Source: Chloranthus sessilifolius (taxonomy: Eukaryota; Streptophyta; Magnoliopsida; Chloranthales; Chloranthaceae). From it: a stretch of DNA of 64,000 nucleotides. Of the stretch, positions 34,369-45,959 are shown one piece after another; position 1 is the stretch's first letter; the number at the start of each line of letters is the position of its first letter. Position numbers and translations under genes: made by a program. The stretch is taken from NCBI GenBank assembly GCA_021018995.1, contig CM037586.1, positions 151,446,060 to 151,510,059 on the forward strand, given 5' to 3'. The notes below the pieces were generated by a model. The model was not told the origin of the DNA, searched no databases, and saw only the letters and a program-made list of their open reading frames with translations.

Positions 34369-35172
34369 AAAACTTGTTGGATTGCTCACCTTACAATGAT
34401 TAAAGAGTTAAAATAGCAGATTAAAAGGATAAGGTACAGTAAAATGGGATCAAGGTAAGCAACCAGTCCTGCAAGAACCAGGACTGTTGCAGCAAGCTTT
34501 AAGGGGTAAGTTAGGGTATGTCCACAGGGAAATGTGCTGTAAAATAGGATAAATCTTCATATCTAAACCAGATCTGGCACTCTATCTTAAACTAATGTAA
34601 TGAAAGGAAAGAGGAGAGGTTTTAAGGGTTGTCACTCTACTAGAAAAACTACAGAAATCAAATGCAAATGATCCAGAACTGATGAAAACTCATATTTAAG
34701 GAAATGAAGAAAAAGATTAAAACCAAAAGGTGGGAAGTAGCAGCTAGGGATTTGGGTCTTTACTGAAAATCAATTGGTTCAAAGGCAATGCATATAACTG
34801 ATTTGCAACAATCCTTCAACTGGCTACAAGCTCAGATGCAAGGTATAAGAATCCAACACAGATCAGGGAATTGGAGTGATCCTAAGGCTATGATCTGCCC
34901 ACTTAAATGGTCACAGATCATCCCATAGATCCCTCTAGTTTAAGGATCTTAATTGGAATAGTTAAGCTATTGCAGATGTTGTGGATGCAAGGCTACAAGC
35001 TTAGGCATCCACAGGGATATCTAATCTAAAAAATTAAATGACAATCACAAGATTTACATATCAAAATTAACTCTATAATCCATAATTTACTGATTCAATA
35101 CAACTTACAACAAATGTGCTCAGATCTGCAATCTGTGCAACATCCAATCCATATACAAGGCCTTGAACCTCT

Positions 35173-35182
35173 CAATTTATAG
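35173..35182 (-). promoter_or_regulatory. TATA box of element B LTR
   Basis: Minus strand CTATAAATTGAG. The palindrome array ends 386 bp upstream of it. Inferred from sequence and position. Confidence 0.6.
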
Positions 35183-35567
35183 CTCTCAACCTCACCCTAG
35201 CTACTGAAGGGGTTTAGCCAACCATGATCGGCTAAGGAGAGAATGGGGGAAGAAGGAAGAGGAAAGGAATGCTGGAGTTGAGAATTCAGATTTTGACTTT
35301 TGCTCTGGTTCCCTCAAATTTTGGATGGTTAGCTCTGTAATTTATTCAGGCTTTTATACTCTTCCCCTCTGTCCTCAGATATGTTTCAACCAATTAGAGC
35401 TCAAGAGAATAATTCAGTTATTCTCAGTTGCTGATGTGGCTGATTTCTCTTCTAGAAGCTCTCTAACAATTGGTCCAAACTGGACAAGTGCATGTGAAGT
35501 GGTTAGAGTGTGTTCATAAAGTACTGAAGTTGGCAACTGCTGTGAAAGGAACTGAGAAGTTCCAAAT

Positions 35568-36165
35568 TCGAGTGTCGAGAGGTTCAGGGAACCTCTCGAC
35601 AGGTAATAGGTTTTATTAGCTCTTCATTCGACAGGTTGGATGTGACCTTCAACAGGATCTGTGACTCCTCGACAGGTTCTGAGTCCACTTTGTATTCATT
35701 TCAACAAGATGGAGTAGGTTTTCGACAAGTTCTGAAAACTGCTCGACAGGATTAGAGACAATTCTTAACTTCTGTCTAGGCTTCCTTAATCCTCTCGACA
35801 AGTTATAAACAATTTGTCGACTTGTTATATAGTCTCCAGTTGAGTGCTCGACAGGTTGCTTCAATCCTTGTGAGAATGAGTACACCTTCAGGCAAGTCAT
35901 CAATAGGATGGTGTTGACTGCTAGTTAGGTTTTGGGGAACCTCTCGACAGGTAGCTGGAACCCCACGCGCTCCCCTGCATATCCAGGTTAGGCTGCAACA
36001 GGATGCACTGTTGCACCTCCAACCTCTCAACAAGTAAGCATATACTTCCAGAATCTCTCGACAGGTTAGTTCCTTCAGTCTCCACTACTCGACAAGTACT
36101 AGGAAGCACTCGACAGCTTCATTCTAAGCATCCAAACCTGTCGACAGTTCAAATTAACCTCTCGA
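35568..36165. repeat. TCGA-centred palindrome array in U3 of element B
   Basis: About eighteen degenerate copies of CCTCTCGACAGGTT / CCTGTCGACAGG. Core starts: 35575, 35596, 35628, 35649, 35669, 35701, 35722, 35743, 35775, 35795, 35817, 35848, then sparser to 35944, and 36027, 36058, 36089, 36110, 36141, 36162. Steps are 20-22 or 31-32 bp. In 35628-35848 they form triplets repeating every 73-74 bp. The ideal motif AACCTGTCGACAGGTT is a perfect palindrome. Confidence 0.88.
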
Positions 36166-37057
36166 CAAGTTATATCCTTTGTTTCCACAGGTGTCTCACT
36201 GCTCTAGGGTGTTGTTCTTCTTCTGTCCAGCACTTAGCACCTCTTGAGGGGTTCAACCTTCATCAAATGCAGCTGGTCTTGCTCCCATGTGTGCCCATGT
36301 AGACACCTGTCATTGCCATGGAGCTCTGAGGCTCTATGGATTGCTTGATGGCTGGCCTTTTGGGCTGCATAAGCACATGATGAGGCAACATGTCTTTTCT
36401 TTGGCATTTTTTGATGGATATCTACACTAAGACTGTAACTTATTACTTATCTACAAAATACTTTATTAGTCAACTCAAAGGTCCATCAAAGGTCAGGTTA
36501 GGAGGTGAAAAATGGTATTTTTCACTGATTAACAAATATCTTGGATATTTCTATTTAGTTAGCTTATAAGAGAAGGAAGAGGTTAGTGCTTCACCTCTCC
36601 TCATTTCCTTCCTCTGCAATCTAGTTTTTTGCCTGTTGAATCACATGGTGTACGGATACATGCTATATATTGCGTATTGCAAGTTCTTTAATACTTTCAT
36701 TGTGAAACAAAAGTTAGAGAAAACCCTATGATTTTGATAGACTGACTTATAGCGTGAAGGAGTTGACGTCTGTGCATAAACACCTCTGTGTATTAGTGTG
36801 GAGTTATACCTTTGGTTCTTCGAAGAGCTCAAAGCGACAAACTCTTCGATTCAGATCCAAAACCCATGTTGATTCGCAAATGCCATGAACCATGATTTAG
36901 CCATCAAAGAGGTGAGTCATTATGGGTTTTTCTGTAGGTTAGATGTCATAAATAGGTGTTAATATGTGCATGAATGATTTGTGGAGAATCATTCATGATT
37001 TATGGTTGAAATGGATTAAAAATCAACGATCTGCATTAATGACAGATTTTCATTTCC

Positions 37058-37712
37058 GATCGATCAAATTGAGTATTTGATTGATCAAATTATAATCCGA
37101 TCGATCAAATTTGGGATTTGATCGATTGAATTATATGAGTTCCCTATAGAACAGGAGATCTATTTTTGGAAGTTGATGCCTGATATGATTGATCGATCAA
37201 ATTGGGGATTTGATCGATCGAATTTGGAAATAATCGATCAGAATATGAAGTGATCGATCAGAATATGAAGTGATCGATCAAGTGTGAACTGATCGATCAA
37301 TTGAGAATTGATCGATTGAACTGTGAGATTGATCAATCAAATTAAGGATTTGATCGATCAAAATTTATAAATAACTTATAGAATAGGAGGTGTGTTTTTT
37401 TGAATTTTTGACTTAGAATATTTGATCGATCAAACATGAGGATTGATCGATCAAATTAAAGATTCGATCGATAAAATAAGGAGATTGATCGATCGAATTT
37501 CCTCTGTTTTGTAAAGGTGAAATGTGGATTTTGATCGATCAAATATGAGAATTGATCGATCAACTTGAGAATCCGATCCGATCAAATAGGGAGTTGATTG
37601 ATCAGATTTCCTTTGTTTTTCCTATAAAGGATTAAGGCATCCGATCGATCAATTGAAGTGATCGATCGATCATATGTGAATCCGATCGATCAAATAGAGG
37701 AATTGATCGATC
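37058..37712. repeat. 25-copy GATCGATC palindrome array at 21-bp steps
   Basis: Copies of a palindrome near TTTGATCGATCAAA. GATCGATC (or one-base variants) start at 37058, 37079, 37099, 37120; 37191, 37212, 37232, 37252, 37272, 37291, 37310, 37331, 37352; 37424, 37445, 37466, 37487; 37533, 37554, 37575, 37596; 37643, 37664, 37684, 37705. Steps inside blocks are 19-21 bp, mostly 21. Block sizes are 4, 9, 4, 4, 4. Gaps are 71-72 or 46-47 bp, and the gap sequences resemble one another (CTATAGAACAGGAG versus TTATAGAATAGGAG), so it is a higher-order repeat. Confidence 0.92.
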
Positions 37713-37944
37713 GAATTTCCTGTTTTGGCCTATTTTGGTTTTCTGGGAAAAACACTGCTGGGCAGTGTACCAATTTCTGTTCTGACACTTCTGACACTTA
37801 GTACACTTAGTACACTTAGTACTTAGAAAGATCTGATCTGAGGTAGGGAAAATTCAACTTAACTTGTATCTAATTTTGACTGCATGGTCTCACAGCATAT
37901 GTATTCTGACTTCTGTTTTAAAAGCATGTCTTGCATATCAATAA

Positions 37945-38027
37945 AAGCTCTGTTATCTGATTCTATTATCTGATTCTGCTATCTGATTCTGGTATTTGAT
38001 TTTGATATCTGATTCATGAGGTCCTTT
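37945..38027 (+). repeat. ATCTGATTCTG short tandem repeat
   Basis: Five or six imperfect copies of TATCTGATTCTGYT, about 16-bp steps, at 37955-38020. Probably a slippage repeat. Confidence 0.75.
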
Positions 38028-39173
38028 ATATGTATTGATTTAAAGTTCATGTGACGAATCCCCCTTACGTAACAGGATACCCCGACCGGTACGGCGGAAT
38101 ATCCGTATATCTGATTTGTAAACCCCTTGACATAAGTTGCTCTCCTTTGAAGAGGTTTAATGCAAATATTTACAATTGTTCATTAAATGACGATGGTCGG
38201 GGTTACCCATCAGCACACATCTGGCTACCACGTGCTATCACTACGTGAAAATCGATAAAAAATAACAGCCCAAAACCGTTGTAAATGTCATAAGCAACGA
38301 TTTTGAGCCGTTATAAGGGCCGTTGTTTATAGAGCAGTACTTAAATCACGGTTCATGTCCGTTATAAAATAACAACGTTTTTAAGCCGTTATTTTAACAA
38401 AAAAAATGGTTGTTATTTTTCTTCATAAATCATGGTCTAAATCAGTGGTATATGTAAACAACGCCGATGAGCTATTGTTAATTTTCTCCAAGAAACAATG
38501 GTTATGAGTTGTTGTTTATGGTTGTTGCAAAATAACAACAATGTTGAGCCATTATTCCTAATGGAAAAATGGTTGTTATTTTTATTCCGAAACTACAGCC
38601 TAAATCAGTAGTATATGAAAACAACTGTTATGGACCGTTGTTTTTGTTTGTTTTTTTTTTTTTTTAGAAAAAAAAATGTACAACTTCAATTTTTTTTTAC
38701 TGTAATTAGAGCTATTTTACCTGTTACAAATATTATATCAATCACATATCACTCTACGAGAGAAAAAATTTATAATTCATTCAACTAAATGGAAAAATAA
38801 TAAGCCAAAAATAAAATTATTCTATAACACCGTATTAATACATTCAACACCATCTCATTAAAATATTCCAAGATATTATATTAATATATTCAGCAACATC
38901 CTATAAACACATTCAACAGTGCCCTATTCGAGCATGACTCGGGTTGCCAATAAACCCAATGGCATAGAATTTTAATGGCTGATTGCTTGACACCTTTGAT
39001 TGATGATATCATAATGAGCATACATGTTCAAATCGCCATCCTCTGATTCCTCAAATATCCGTACCTGCCACAAAAAAACATCAAATTTAAATGCATGTCT
39101 TATTTAAACTAATGGGACTGTTGAGCATGCCAAATGAACAAATGCATATTCAGTGCATCCCGTCACCCATCAC

Positions 39174-39520
39174 TAGTGGTGTAAATTAAAATCGAAAACT
39201 AACACTCCCAAATCGGACCGAAAGTGACTTAAAACTAACACCGAACCGGTGTGGCTCGGTTTTGATTTTGGTGGCAAAAAGACAAAACCCGACTAAGTAG
39301 GATGAGAAAACCGAACGAAAAACCAAAAAAACAGGAGAAAAAAAAATTGAAAAATAAAAAAATTCTATTTAAAAAACATATATGGAAAAAATCGAAACCG
39401 AACAGATGGAAATCGGATCAGTTCAGTTCAGTTTCGAATCCAATGGGTGGGACATTCGGTTAATCGAAACCTAAACTTTTTGGTTCAGGTTCAGTTCAAT
39501 TAACTGAATTTGCACCCTTA
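39174..39520. mobile_element. hAT-type MITE with 8-bp target duplication
   Basis: The left end TAGTGGTGTAAATTAAAATC and the inverted right end TAAGGGTGCAAATTCAGTTA pair over about 16 positions. Flanks are CCCATCAC (39166-39173) and CCAATCAC (39521-39528), an 8-bp duplication with one mismatch. The interior is rich in CGGTTT/AAACCG phrases, common in plant hAT MITEs. 347 bp, no coding capacity; it would need a hAT transposase from elsewhere. Confidence 0.85.
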
Positions 39521-39671
39521 CCAATCACCTCCAAGCATACAACGGGAAAATGTGGCCTCAAGAAGCGGAGGTTCTAAGTTAGAATCCCACCCCTTGTTGG
39601 ACACTTGTAGGGATTTATCCCTACTAGCTAGTACATGTGATGTTCGGGTATTGCATGTACCGGGGACTTAG

Positions 39672-39881
39672 ATGGGTGCTTTAAGAGGCCGGATCGAGCG
39701 GCTTAAACTCGGGTGCAAAAAGGTCTTGAGGAGGATCAAATTCATCAGATTTTGCAAGCAATCGTTGGGAATCGCGGTCGTAGCTGCTTGTGCAGCAATG
39801 CTGGTCACGGTGCTCATTGTTGCAGCACACGGTTTGTTGGGCATTTTGGCTGGGCCAGTGGTGATGAGAAGAGGGACTTAA
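39672..39881 (+). pseudogene. UPF0496-family gene fragment
   Basis: A 69-codon open frame with KKVLRRIKFIRFCKQSLGI followed by a hydrophobic stretch AVVAACAAMLVTVLIVAAHG and LLGILAGPV. This order (basic helix, then one transmembrane-like segment ending in AGP) is the middle of plant UPF0496 proteins, which are usually about 350-400 residues and of unknown function. Upstream and downstream domains are absent and the frame stops right after RRGT. GC content is higher than the surroundings. It lies inside the CACTA element, so it is best explained as a captured host-gene piece; an older gene relic is the alternative. Confidence 0.7.
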
Positions 39882-39927
39882 GGGACTGAATTGCATACAA
39901 AAAGATATCCTTAGGATATTTGGTAGT

Positions 39928-39962
<35 letters not shown>
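39928..39962. repeat. (CT)n(AT)n microsatellite
   Basis: TCTCTCTCTCTCTCT followed by a run of AT dinucleotides, immediately after the UPF0496 fragment. Confidence 0.95.
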
Positions 39963-39963
<1 letters not shown>

Positions 39964-42099
39964 CAATTACGATGGTTGCATATAAGTAGTTAAGTACAGT
40001 CATAAACCTTTGGATATTTGGTAGTTCTGGACTTTCCAAAAGGAACTCAACACATACAAAATCAGATAAGAAGATATCATACCATTAGAAGAACATGCCT
40101 GGTCAGATTAGTCATCTTTGGCAAATTACTGATCTGCATCACAAGAACAATAAAACACTAAGAATTAATCAGACATAGAAAGCTACATTATGCTACTGTT
40201 GCAACTGAAAAATATAGCTAGGAAAGAGAAATTACTACTTCAACAGTCCAAGATGCATAGGTAGTAGTCGCAGTGACAAAAGCAGTTGTATAAATGTGTA
40301 ATAATTCAAAAGATACACTGTGGAATTAAGGCCAAGTCTTGCAAGTCAATGACAGATTTGGTGGCATTAGACATTGTTGTTTATTTCATGAATACAAATC
40401 TTTTACACAATGAAAATCAGGGTACCTTTATATACATGAGTTTCATGATACTTTTAATCATCACTTAGAGAACGACATCAGCTACAACAATATCAAATTC
40501 ATACCCACCTGTAATTATCCTTTCATGCCTCATCGACCTAAAATCCCAAACATAATTAAGACAACACTCATAGAACCATCAGGGAGTCCCACATCATCAA
40601 AGATATCTTTGAAATTTTATACATATGAAAAGAGAGAATGTTCTGGGGAAATATCCAAGTACCTTTAATTACTTTTTAATCGAAAATCCTTTAATTAAAT
40701 GCTTGTAACTCAAAATTTGATAGAAAATCCTTAAATGCAATTAAGGATATATTGTCTAAGTTTAATTTTTAAAAACTATTAGCATGAAAATCCCAGGTTG
40801 GTCCCCAAACAATGTTGGAGTTAGCAAAAAACTTGGTATATATCAAGATTAAAGAAAGATGATGAATCTCATAGAAGCTTGGAGGAAAAAATACCTGCAG
40901 AATTATATCATTAACAGTGAGCCATGGATAGTAAATTGGACGTCCATTGATAAGTATTGGGTAGTGTTCTAAAATACACTTGATCACATATACATATATG
41001 AAGCAGCCTGCTCTATAAAAAAAACTGCCTTAGCAACCCTCTTTACACAAGGATACTGATATCATGCTATCATATCTAAAATGAAGAATGAACACAACAA
41101 AAAACAAGACATTCACCAATCAGAATTGTGCTTGCCACCAAGTAATCTTCAACATATAAAACTATAGAGACAAGAAAAAAGATTAGACTTCGTTTGGCTT
41201 TTTAGCATATGTTATGAGGAACCATTTTAATGTGTGCAGGTTTGAACCAGTTGGGTGTCACGAAAATCAAGGTGCGTTTTTAATGAGCAGAAAATCTGTG
41301 AGATTGAGAGCAAGTGTTTCTAGTTAATGTGCGACAATCTATTATGAAAAAAAATCAACTATGTCCATACTCCATTGTCTTGTGGGGTTGGGAGAGATTT
41401 GTTTTTTATTAACACTTAGAATGATAAAATGATAAATTAAAATCATTGAGGAATCAAATCACTTATACACAAAGAAGAAATAGTAATTGGCCTCCTGCTA
41501 AAGCATCCGCCTCAGAGTTCAGTTCTTTAAAATCATGGCAATAAGAAGCTACAGCCATATCATTTGTTTATTAAGTTCTTTAAAATAAAGTGAGCATAGT
41601 TGCCAGATCAGGATGCAGAAATTGGGCCAGTGGATCAGATGGTAGAGAAATATGGATCTAGAATGTGCAAAAGAATTAAGTACATAGATTACATTAGACA
41701 CACTTTGGATAGGAAAATGGAGGGAAAAGTTCACACTGATTATCTGAAAGAGTGAGAATGGTATGCGTGCCAATATGGAGAGGTGACTTGTCTAGTGTAT
41801 CCAGAGAGCATCATGATGGTGTTATATATAAGTAAATAACATTTTAAAACTTTTCGAAATGACATCTCTCTGTACAGAAGTTAGCGTCAATAGGCAGCCG
41901 GTAGTAAAAACCACATCAATAATTTTCTTGGCAAGTCATAGGCAAGAATTGAGGTTGTTGGGTCCTCACCCATTCATTACGCACAGATTAAACAGGGGTA
42001 CTCAGAATGAGTAATCTACAATCTACATTTCAGACACAGCAACAAAAAGAAGGTCATATGGGTAGGCATAATTCCATCAAATATCCATTGTTTGTTCAA
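39963..42099. other. CACTA interior, no firm gene
   Basis: AT-rich sequence without long frames. Two short minus-strand pieces look exon-like: 40893-41013 (NGRPIYYPWLTVNDIILQ, with a CAG|GTATTT donor and an AG acceptor) and about 40560-40610 (DIFDDVGLPDGS). I recognise neither with confidence. Confidence 0.4.
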
Positions 42100-42102
42100 T
42101 GC

Positions 42103-43815
42103 CTAGTTTTGAAAATCAGCTGATATGTTAGAATCTCTGCTACAATGTCCCACTGTGATTTTATTGAAACTCTTACCCAAGTCTTCCATCTCCCTAAGAT
42201 AGATATGCTTCCACGATGCTTCTCCACATATCAAATGAACTGCATTTATAGAATCAAATGCAACTTCAACACTATCAATCTTCATCTCACTAGCATATCT
42301 CATAGCTTCTTTAATGGCCCACAATTCGACGAAGATGACATCAATTGAAGAACAAGGGCCACAACCAGGCCCAACTCATTACAGATAATAAACCCATAAC
42401 CAGCTCCCCTTTCTGACAAAACATCATCCGAATTAATTTAACTTCACCATTAGTAGGCGGCTTCCACTTACCGTTGAAGGATTCACTAATTTGAATCTTG
42501 ATAGGCTAATTTGCTGCAATTATTAAATGAGAAAATTTATAACCACCTGTGTTGTAGCTTATATTGAGCACTATCTTTAACAATTTGCTTGAGAACAATT
42601 TTTTTGTGATTGCTTCTTCCTTCAAATATTCTAACATTCCATTCCCTCCACAAATAGTAAATAGTGGCTGTGAAGGTTGCTTTAATCAAATCAGACCTAA
42701 AAACCTTATTCTTACAAAGATTCAAGATACGATCCGCTTCTTCCAAAATATGTTCAACATTCACTTGCCTATTACCATGTCGTGCAAGAACAGATTACCA
42801 AACCCAACTAGAGAAGTATTTGAAAAAGAGATGGATCGATTTTCCTCCCTATCCAATCAACAAAAACCCCTAGGGAATATTAACCCTCCCCCCAATTTTT
42901 TTTTAAGATTTTCATTAGTAAGAAGTTTCTGGTTGAGAGTCATCCACGCAGGAAAAGCATGTCCAGGGATCCAGATTTTATTCCAAATGATCAAGTGCCA
43001 AACAAATGCAAGGTGGGTTTTTCTTATAGCTTCCCAAGCGCTCTTGTATGTAAATTTTCATGAATTATTAGGAGTCCAAACAACATGGTATCTCGTGTTA
43101 TTTCTCAATCGGTTCATTCTAACAGTATAAGGATGAGGAAGAACCCATTCGAAACCATTAAAAATATCCTTCACCAATGCATTCGCCTCACCATCAGAAT
43201 AATGAATAATACGACACCTTTATTGACACATGATTGGTCTACCATCAAGCCATCCCTAAGTACGTAGAAGAGAAATCTCGTATTCTCACTCTTATATGAT
43301 TAAAAGCATCATCACAAGCCTTAATAATTTCATGCCAAGCCCATGGAAGATCATTTGGAATGGAACATGACCACAAGTCACTGTTCCTGACATAGAAACC
43401 TTTGGCCCAATTTGCGCATAAAGAATCACGCCTTGAAACCAAATTCCAAAATAAATCATACTCATACAATTTCAATCTCTTATTTGTTTGAAGGTCCACA
43501 CCACCTTCTTCCAATGGTCTACAGATACAATTCCAACTAAAGGGATGCAAAGATTGGGGTAGAGAAGGACCGTACCAAAGAAATCTAGCAAACATCAATT
43601 TATGTTTAGAAATGACTCTTAGGTAGATGGAAGGTAGCTTCCAATAAATTTGTAAGCTATTGAGAACCAATTTTAGGAGTTCTAACCTACTCGCATATGA
43701 CAGTAGAGAATCTATCAACCCTTTAAAGCCTTGTTTTAATACGACTTAAGAGAAGTTGACAAAGAGTGATAGTCATAAAAGTAGAGAAAAGAGGTAAACC
43801 ACTTGATATTTGATT
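42103..43815 (-). mobile_element. L1-type LINE fragment (RT thumb, zinc-binding and RNase H regions)
   Basis: Minus strand, 5'-truncated. From the right: LLSRIKTRLKGLIDSLLSYA near 43719-43780, then 43718-43245 with RLELLKLVLNSLQIYW and RFLWYGPSLPQSL (C-terminal part of plant LINE RT). A zf-RVT-like segment follows at about 43040-42880 (YKSAWEAIRKTHLAFVWHLI, WIPGHAFPAWMTLN), IYYLWREWNVRIFEGRSN (42764-42537), and a plant RNase H domain at 42324-42103 (IDSVEVAFDSINAVHLI). Frameshifts separate the blocks. No poly-A tail or target duplication was fixed. Non-autonomous. Confidence 0.85.
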
Positions 43816-44939
43816 GGAAGGATCACTTCATGGCATTAAGAATTTCAGTTCTATTGTTATATTCAAGCCAATCACGGGCTGAGAGACATGGATGCCAACC
43901 TAGCTTGTTAAACCATAATGGACTATAGACCTCTAAGTCTGATTCCATAGTTCACAACTAGATCACTTAATCACTGTATCCAAACTCTCTTATCTAATTC
44001 CAACAACTATTCAGCATGAATGGGTCTGATATTGATATACACAATCTCTCACTGATTTTAGACTAGATAATTCTTGTAAAATTGTTATTGCGAAATAAAT
44101 TCAGAAAAAATGTAAGAACATCAATACATCTCCAATGCAAACCTAAACCCCATTAAAACTCTTTTACTAAATAGTTTACTACATCTTGGCCTCCCAAAAT
44201 ACAAAGAGAACAAGAAATAATTCAGTCTCTCCAATTAAAATAGAATTGTACTCATAATATTTTCTAATCTCTAAGGGAAGAAACCCTTTTAACTGAGAAG
44301 CTTAATCACTCCGAATAAATGTTGATCAGCTTGAGCCAACTAGAATAGGATCCTGTGGTACCTGATGATAATTTGAGATTGAAAAGATATCTATTTAGAA
44401 ACAGTTCCAAAGCAAAAAAAACTACCCAGTATGCTGAACAGATGTTTTTTACAACTTGAACACATAAATCTCAACAAACAAACTGATAAATCAGCCATCA
44501 CATCTATGGGATAGCTCATAAAACTCCCAAAAGAATGCAAAATATAAATATGAGATTTCAGTATATAGAAGTGAATATATAACCCACTATTGAATCTACA
44601 ATGCAATACTAAATTATCGCCAAATCCGACAAAGATAATTAAAATGGAAAAATGCATTTATAGGCTTAAGGAATTATAGCAAGCCAACATCTATAGAGAA
44701 AAATAATCATACTATCCTTAGACAAGGTCACAAGGAACTTAGTCACATAAGAGATGCATTTCAGGAAGGAAAATAACCCAATTTATAGAGAAATTTTTTG
44801 GCCTCACCTAATCAGCAGGCTTCAACATTACGACATTGTACAATCACGTTAACATATTCATTACCACCTTTTTTTTATACACCCTTAAAAGCCTATAGGC
44901 ATCAGGTGTTTTCACCATCTGAGCCTTACCCATTGCATG
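43816..44939. other. Unassigned AT-rich DNA inside CACTA element
   Basis: No coding region or repeat that I can support; possibly the interior of the CACTA element or the decayed 5' side of the LINE. Confidence 0.3.
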
Positions 44940-45600
44940 GTCTGTGGCTTGATCTCATAGTGACCAATAGCAGTAGACAATTGAATACTGAATGGCGAAG
45001 AATAAGTCCCAAGGGAGTAGAAATCCCTAAGAGGCCTATGTTGGTCTTACATTTCAACAAAATTTTCACTTTTAATGGGGACACAATGATTAGGGTCTAC
45101 TTCAGCATAATGGGGTTGGAAACTCAGATTTCCAGCAGACGAACTAGATGAATTGCTTCCTTTAAAGGCTCTTTGAATCTCAAGATTACACGGTTCAATC
45201 CTAGGATTTAAAGATCTTCTACCATGCATTCATCACAAACAAAATATTCTACACTTGTAAAAACAAATAGAAACAGTTAGAAGGGTCACAGGGAATAAAA
45301 CCATAGCAGAACTTCAGACCCTTTTTAATCTCTGCAGCAGGCCTATAGTAGGCCCTTCTCTTCTTCTAATATGGAAAACAAAACAAAGACTATAGCAGTA
45401 TCTAGATCCTCTCAAATTCACAGAAATTACAACTAAAACAAAACAAACTCAAATTAAAGAACTACAATAAATCATATTGACAAACATGACTAAATCTAAC
45501 ACAGATCTGGACCAATTATGGGTAGATCCTCCTAGACCCAATATTAAACCGTTGCCAATCTCCGACAGCCGCACCAAAATTTGTTGGTTGCTACTAGCTA
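44940..45600 (-). mobile_element. Athila-like 5' fragment: gag start, leader, PBS
   Basis: Minus strand: a degenerate primer site TGGTGCGGCTGTCGGAGA at 45559-45576, 5 bp from an LTR-like end TGTTGG (plus strand 45582), then a 300-bp leader and a gag start MHGRRSLNPRIEPCNLEIQR (45229) that parallels MLGRRSLNPEILPLYLEVER of element B. The gag frame stops at 45047 with further decayed text to about 44940. It is an internal 5' piece of an Athila relative lying inside the CACTA element. Confidence 0.65.
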
Positions 45601-45959
45601 CAGTTTGTATCCATATGCTACATAATTTATTCTACAAAAATGATACGATAAGATCATCGATATTTGGGCAATGATTTCCATAACTGGATTTTAGAGTTGT
45701 AGAAAATGAAGTATTTTATACCCTGGTTAGAACATGGAAGACAGCAACCAGTGCTCTAATGAATTAACTGGTACGTCTCACTTGAAGAAGAGGAGAGGTA
45801 GGGTTCCACATGGCACGTGTTCCTAAAATGCAGAGTCTTAATCGGACAGTTTTTAATCAATACACCAAACAGATTTAATACAGAGAAAGATATAACAAAG
45901 AGAGAACCTAAAAAAAAACCCTAAAAACAGGCGAAATAAAGCAAAATCCATGAATATAT

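Larger units (their letters stand above)
22401..36534 (-). mobile_element. Element B: Athila-type Ty3/gypsy with downstream extra gene
   Basis: Minus-strand element, from right to left: 5' LTR (36534-34375), PBS, gag (34029), protease, RT, RNase H, integrase (to 28472), a palindrome array, an extra reading frame in the env position (27457-24758), 3' UTR, PPT and a 3' LTR stub (22883-22401). The DLGAS protease, integrase order and tRNA-Asp-type PBS place it in the Athila group, but LTR and proteins are well diverged from A and C. Coding regions carry frameshifts, stops and active-site losses. The right flank after the LTR reads AATAT; with the left LTR truncated a target duplication cannot be tested. 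Confidence 0.88.
34375..36534 (-). repeat. 5' LTR of element B (2160 bp)
   Basis: Minus strand begins TGTTAATCAGTGAAAAATAC at 36534 and ends GTGAGCAATCCAACA at 34375, with TG..CA termini and PBS 6 bp inside. U3 carries the palindrome array (35568-36165) upstream of the TATA box; R/U5 occupies about 35150-34375. Confidence 0.9.
36535..38238. other. Unassigned DNA between element B and the CACTA element
   Basis: No supportable gene. It holds the palindrome array at 37058-37712 and a short tandem repeat at 37945-38027. The right part (38040-38238) is compositionally different and is cut by the CACTA insertion; it would resume at 46624. It may be an LTR or other element not recognised here. Confidence 0.5.

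Noticed and set aside
34321-34380. tRNA gene suggested by tRNA-Asp-like sequence near LTRs
   Set aside because: Only the 18-base primer complement is present; no cloverleaf. Same at 61524-61541.
37058-37712. CRISPR-like array
   Set aside because: Repeats are palindromes with spacers of only about 13 bp that resemble one another, in a plant TE context; there are no cas genes.
39171-39520. Second CACTA terminus suggested by CACTAGTGG at 39171
   Set aside because: The CAC belongs to the 8-bp target duplication of the hAT MITE and no CACTA subterminal repeats follow.
40560-40620. Tify/Jas-binding-type gene fragment from the peptide DIFDDVGLPDGS
   Set aside because: A match over about ten residues is too short to support a family call.
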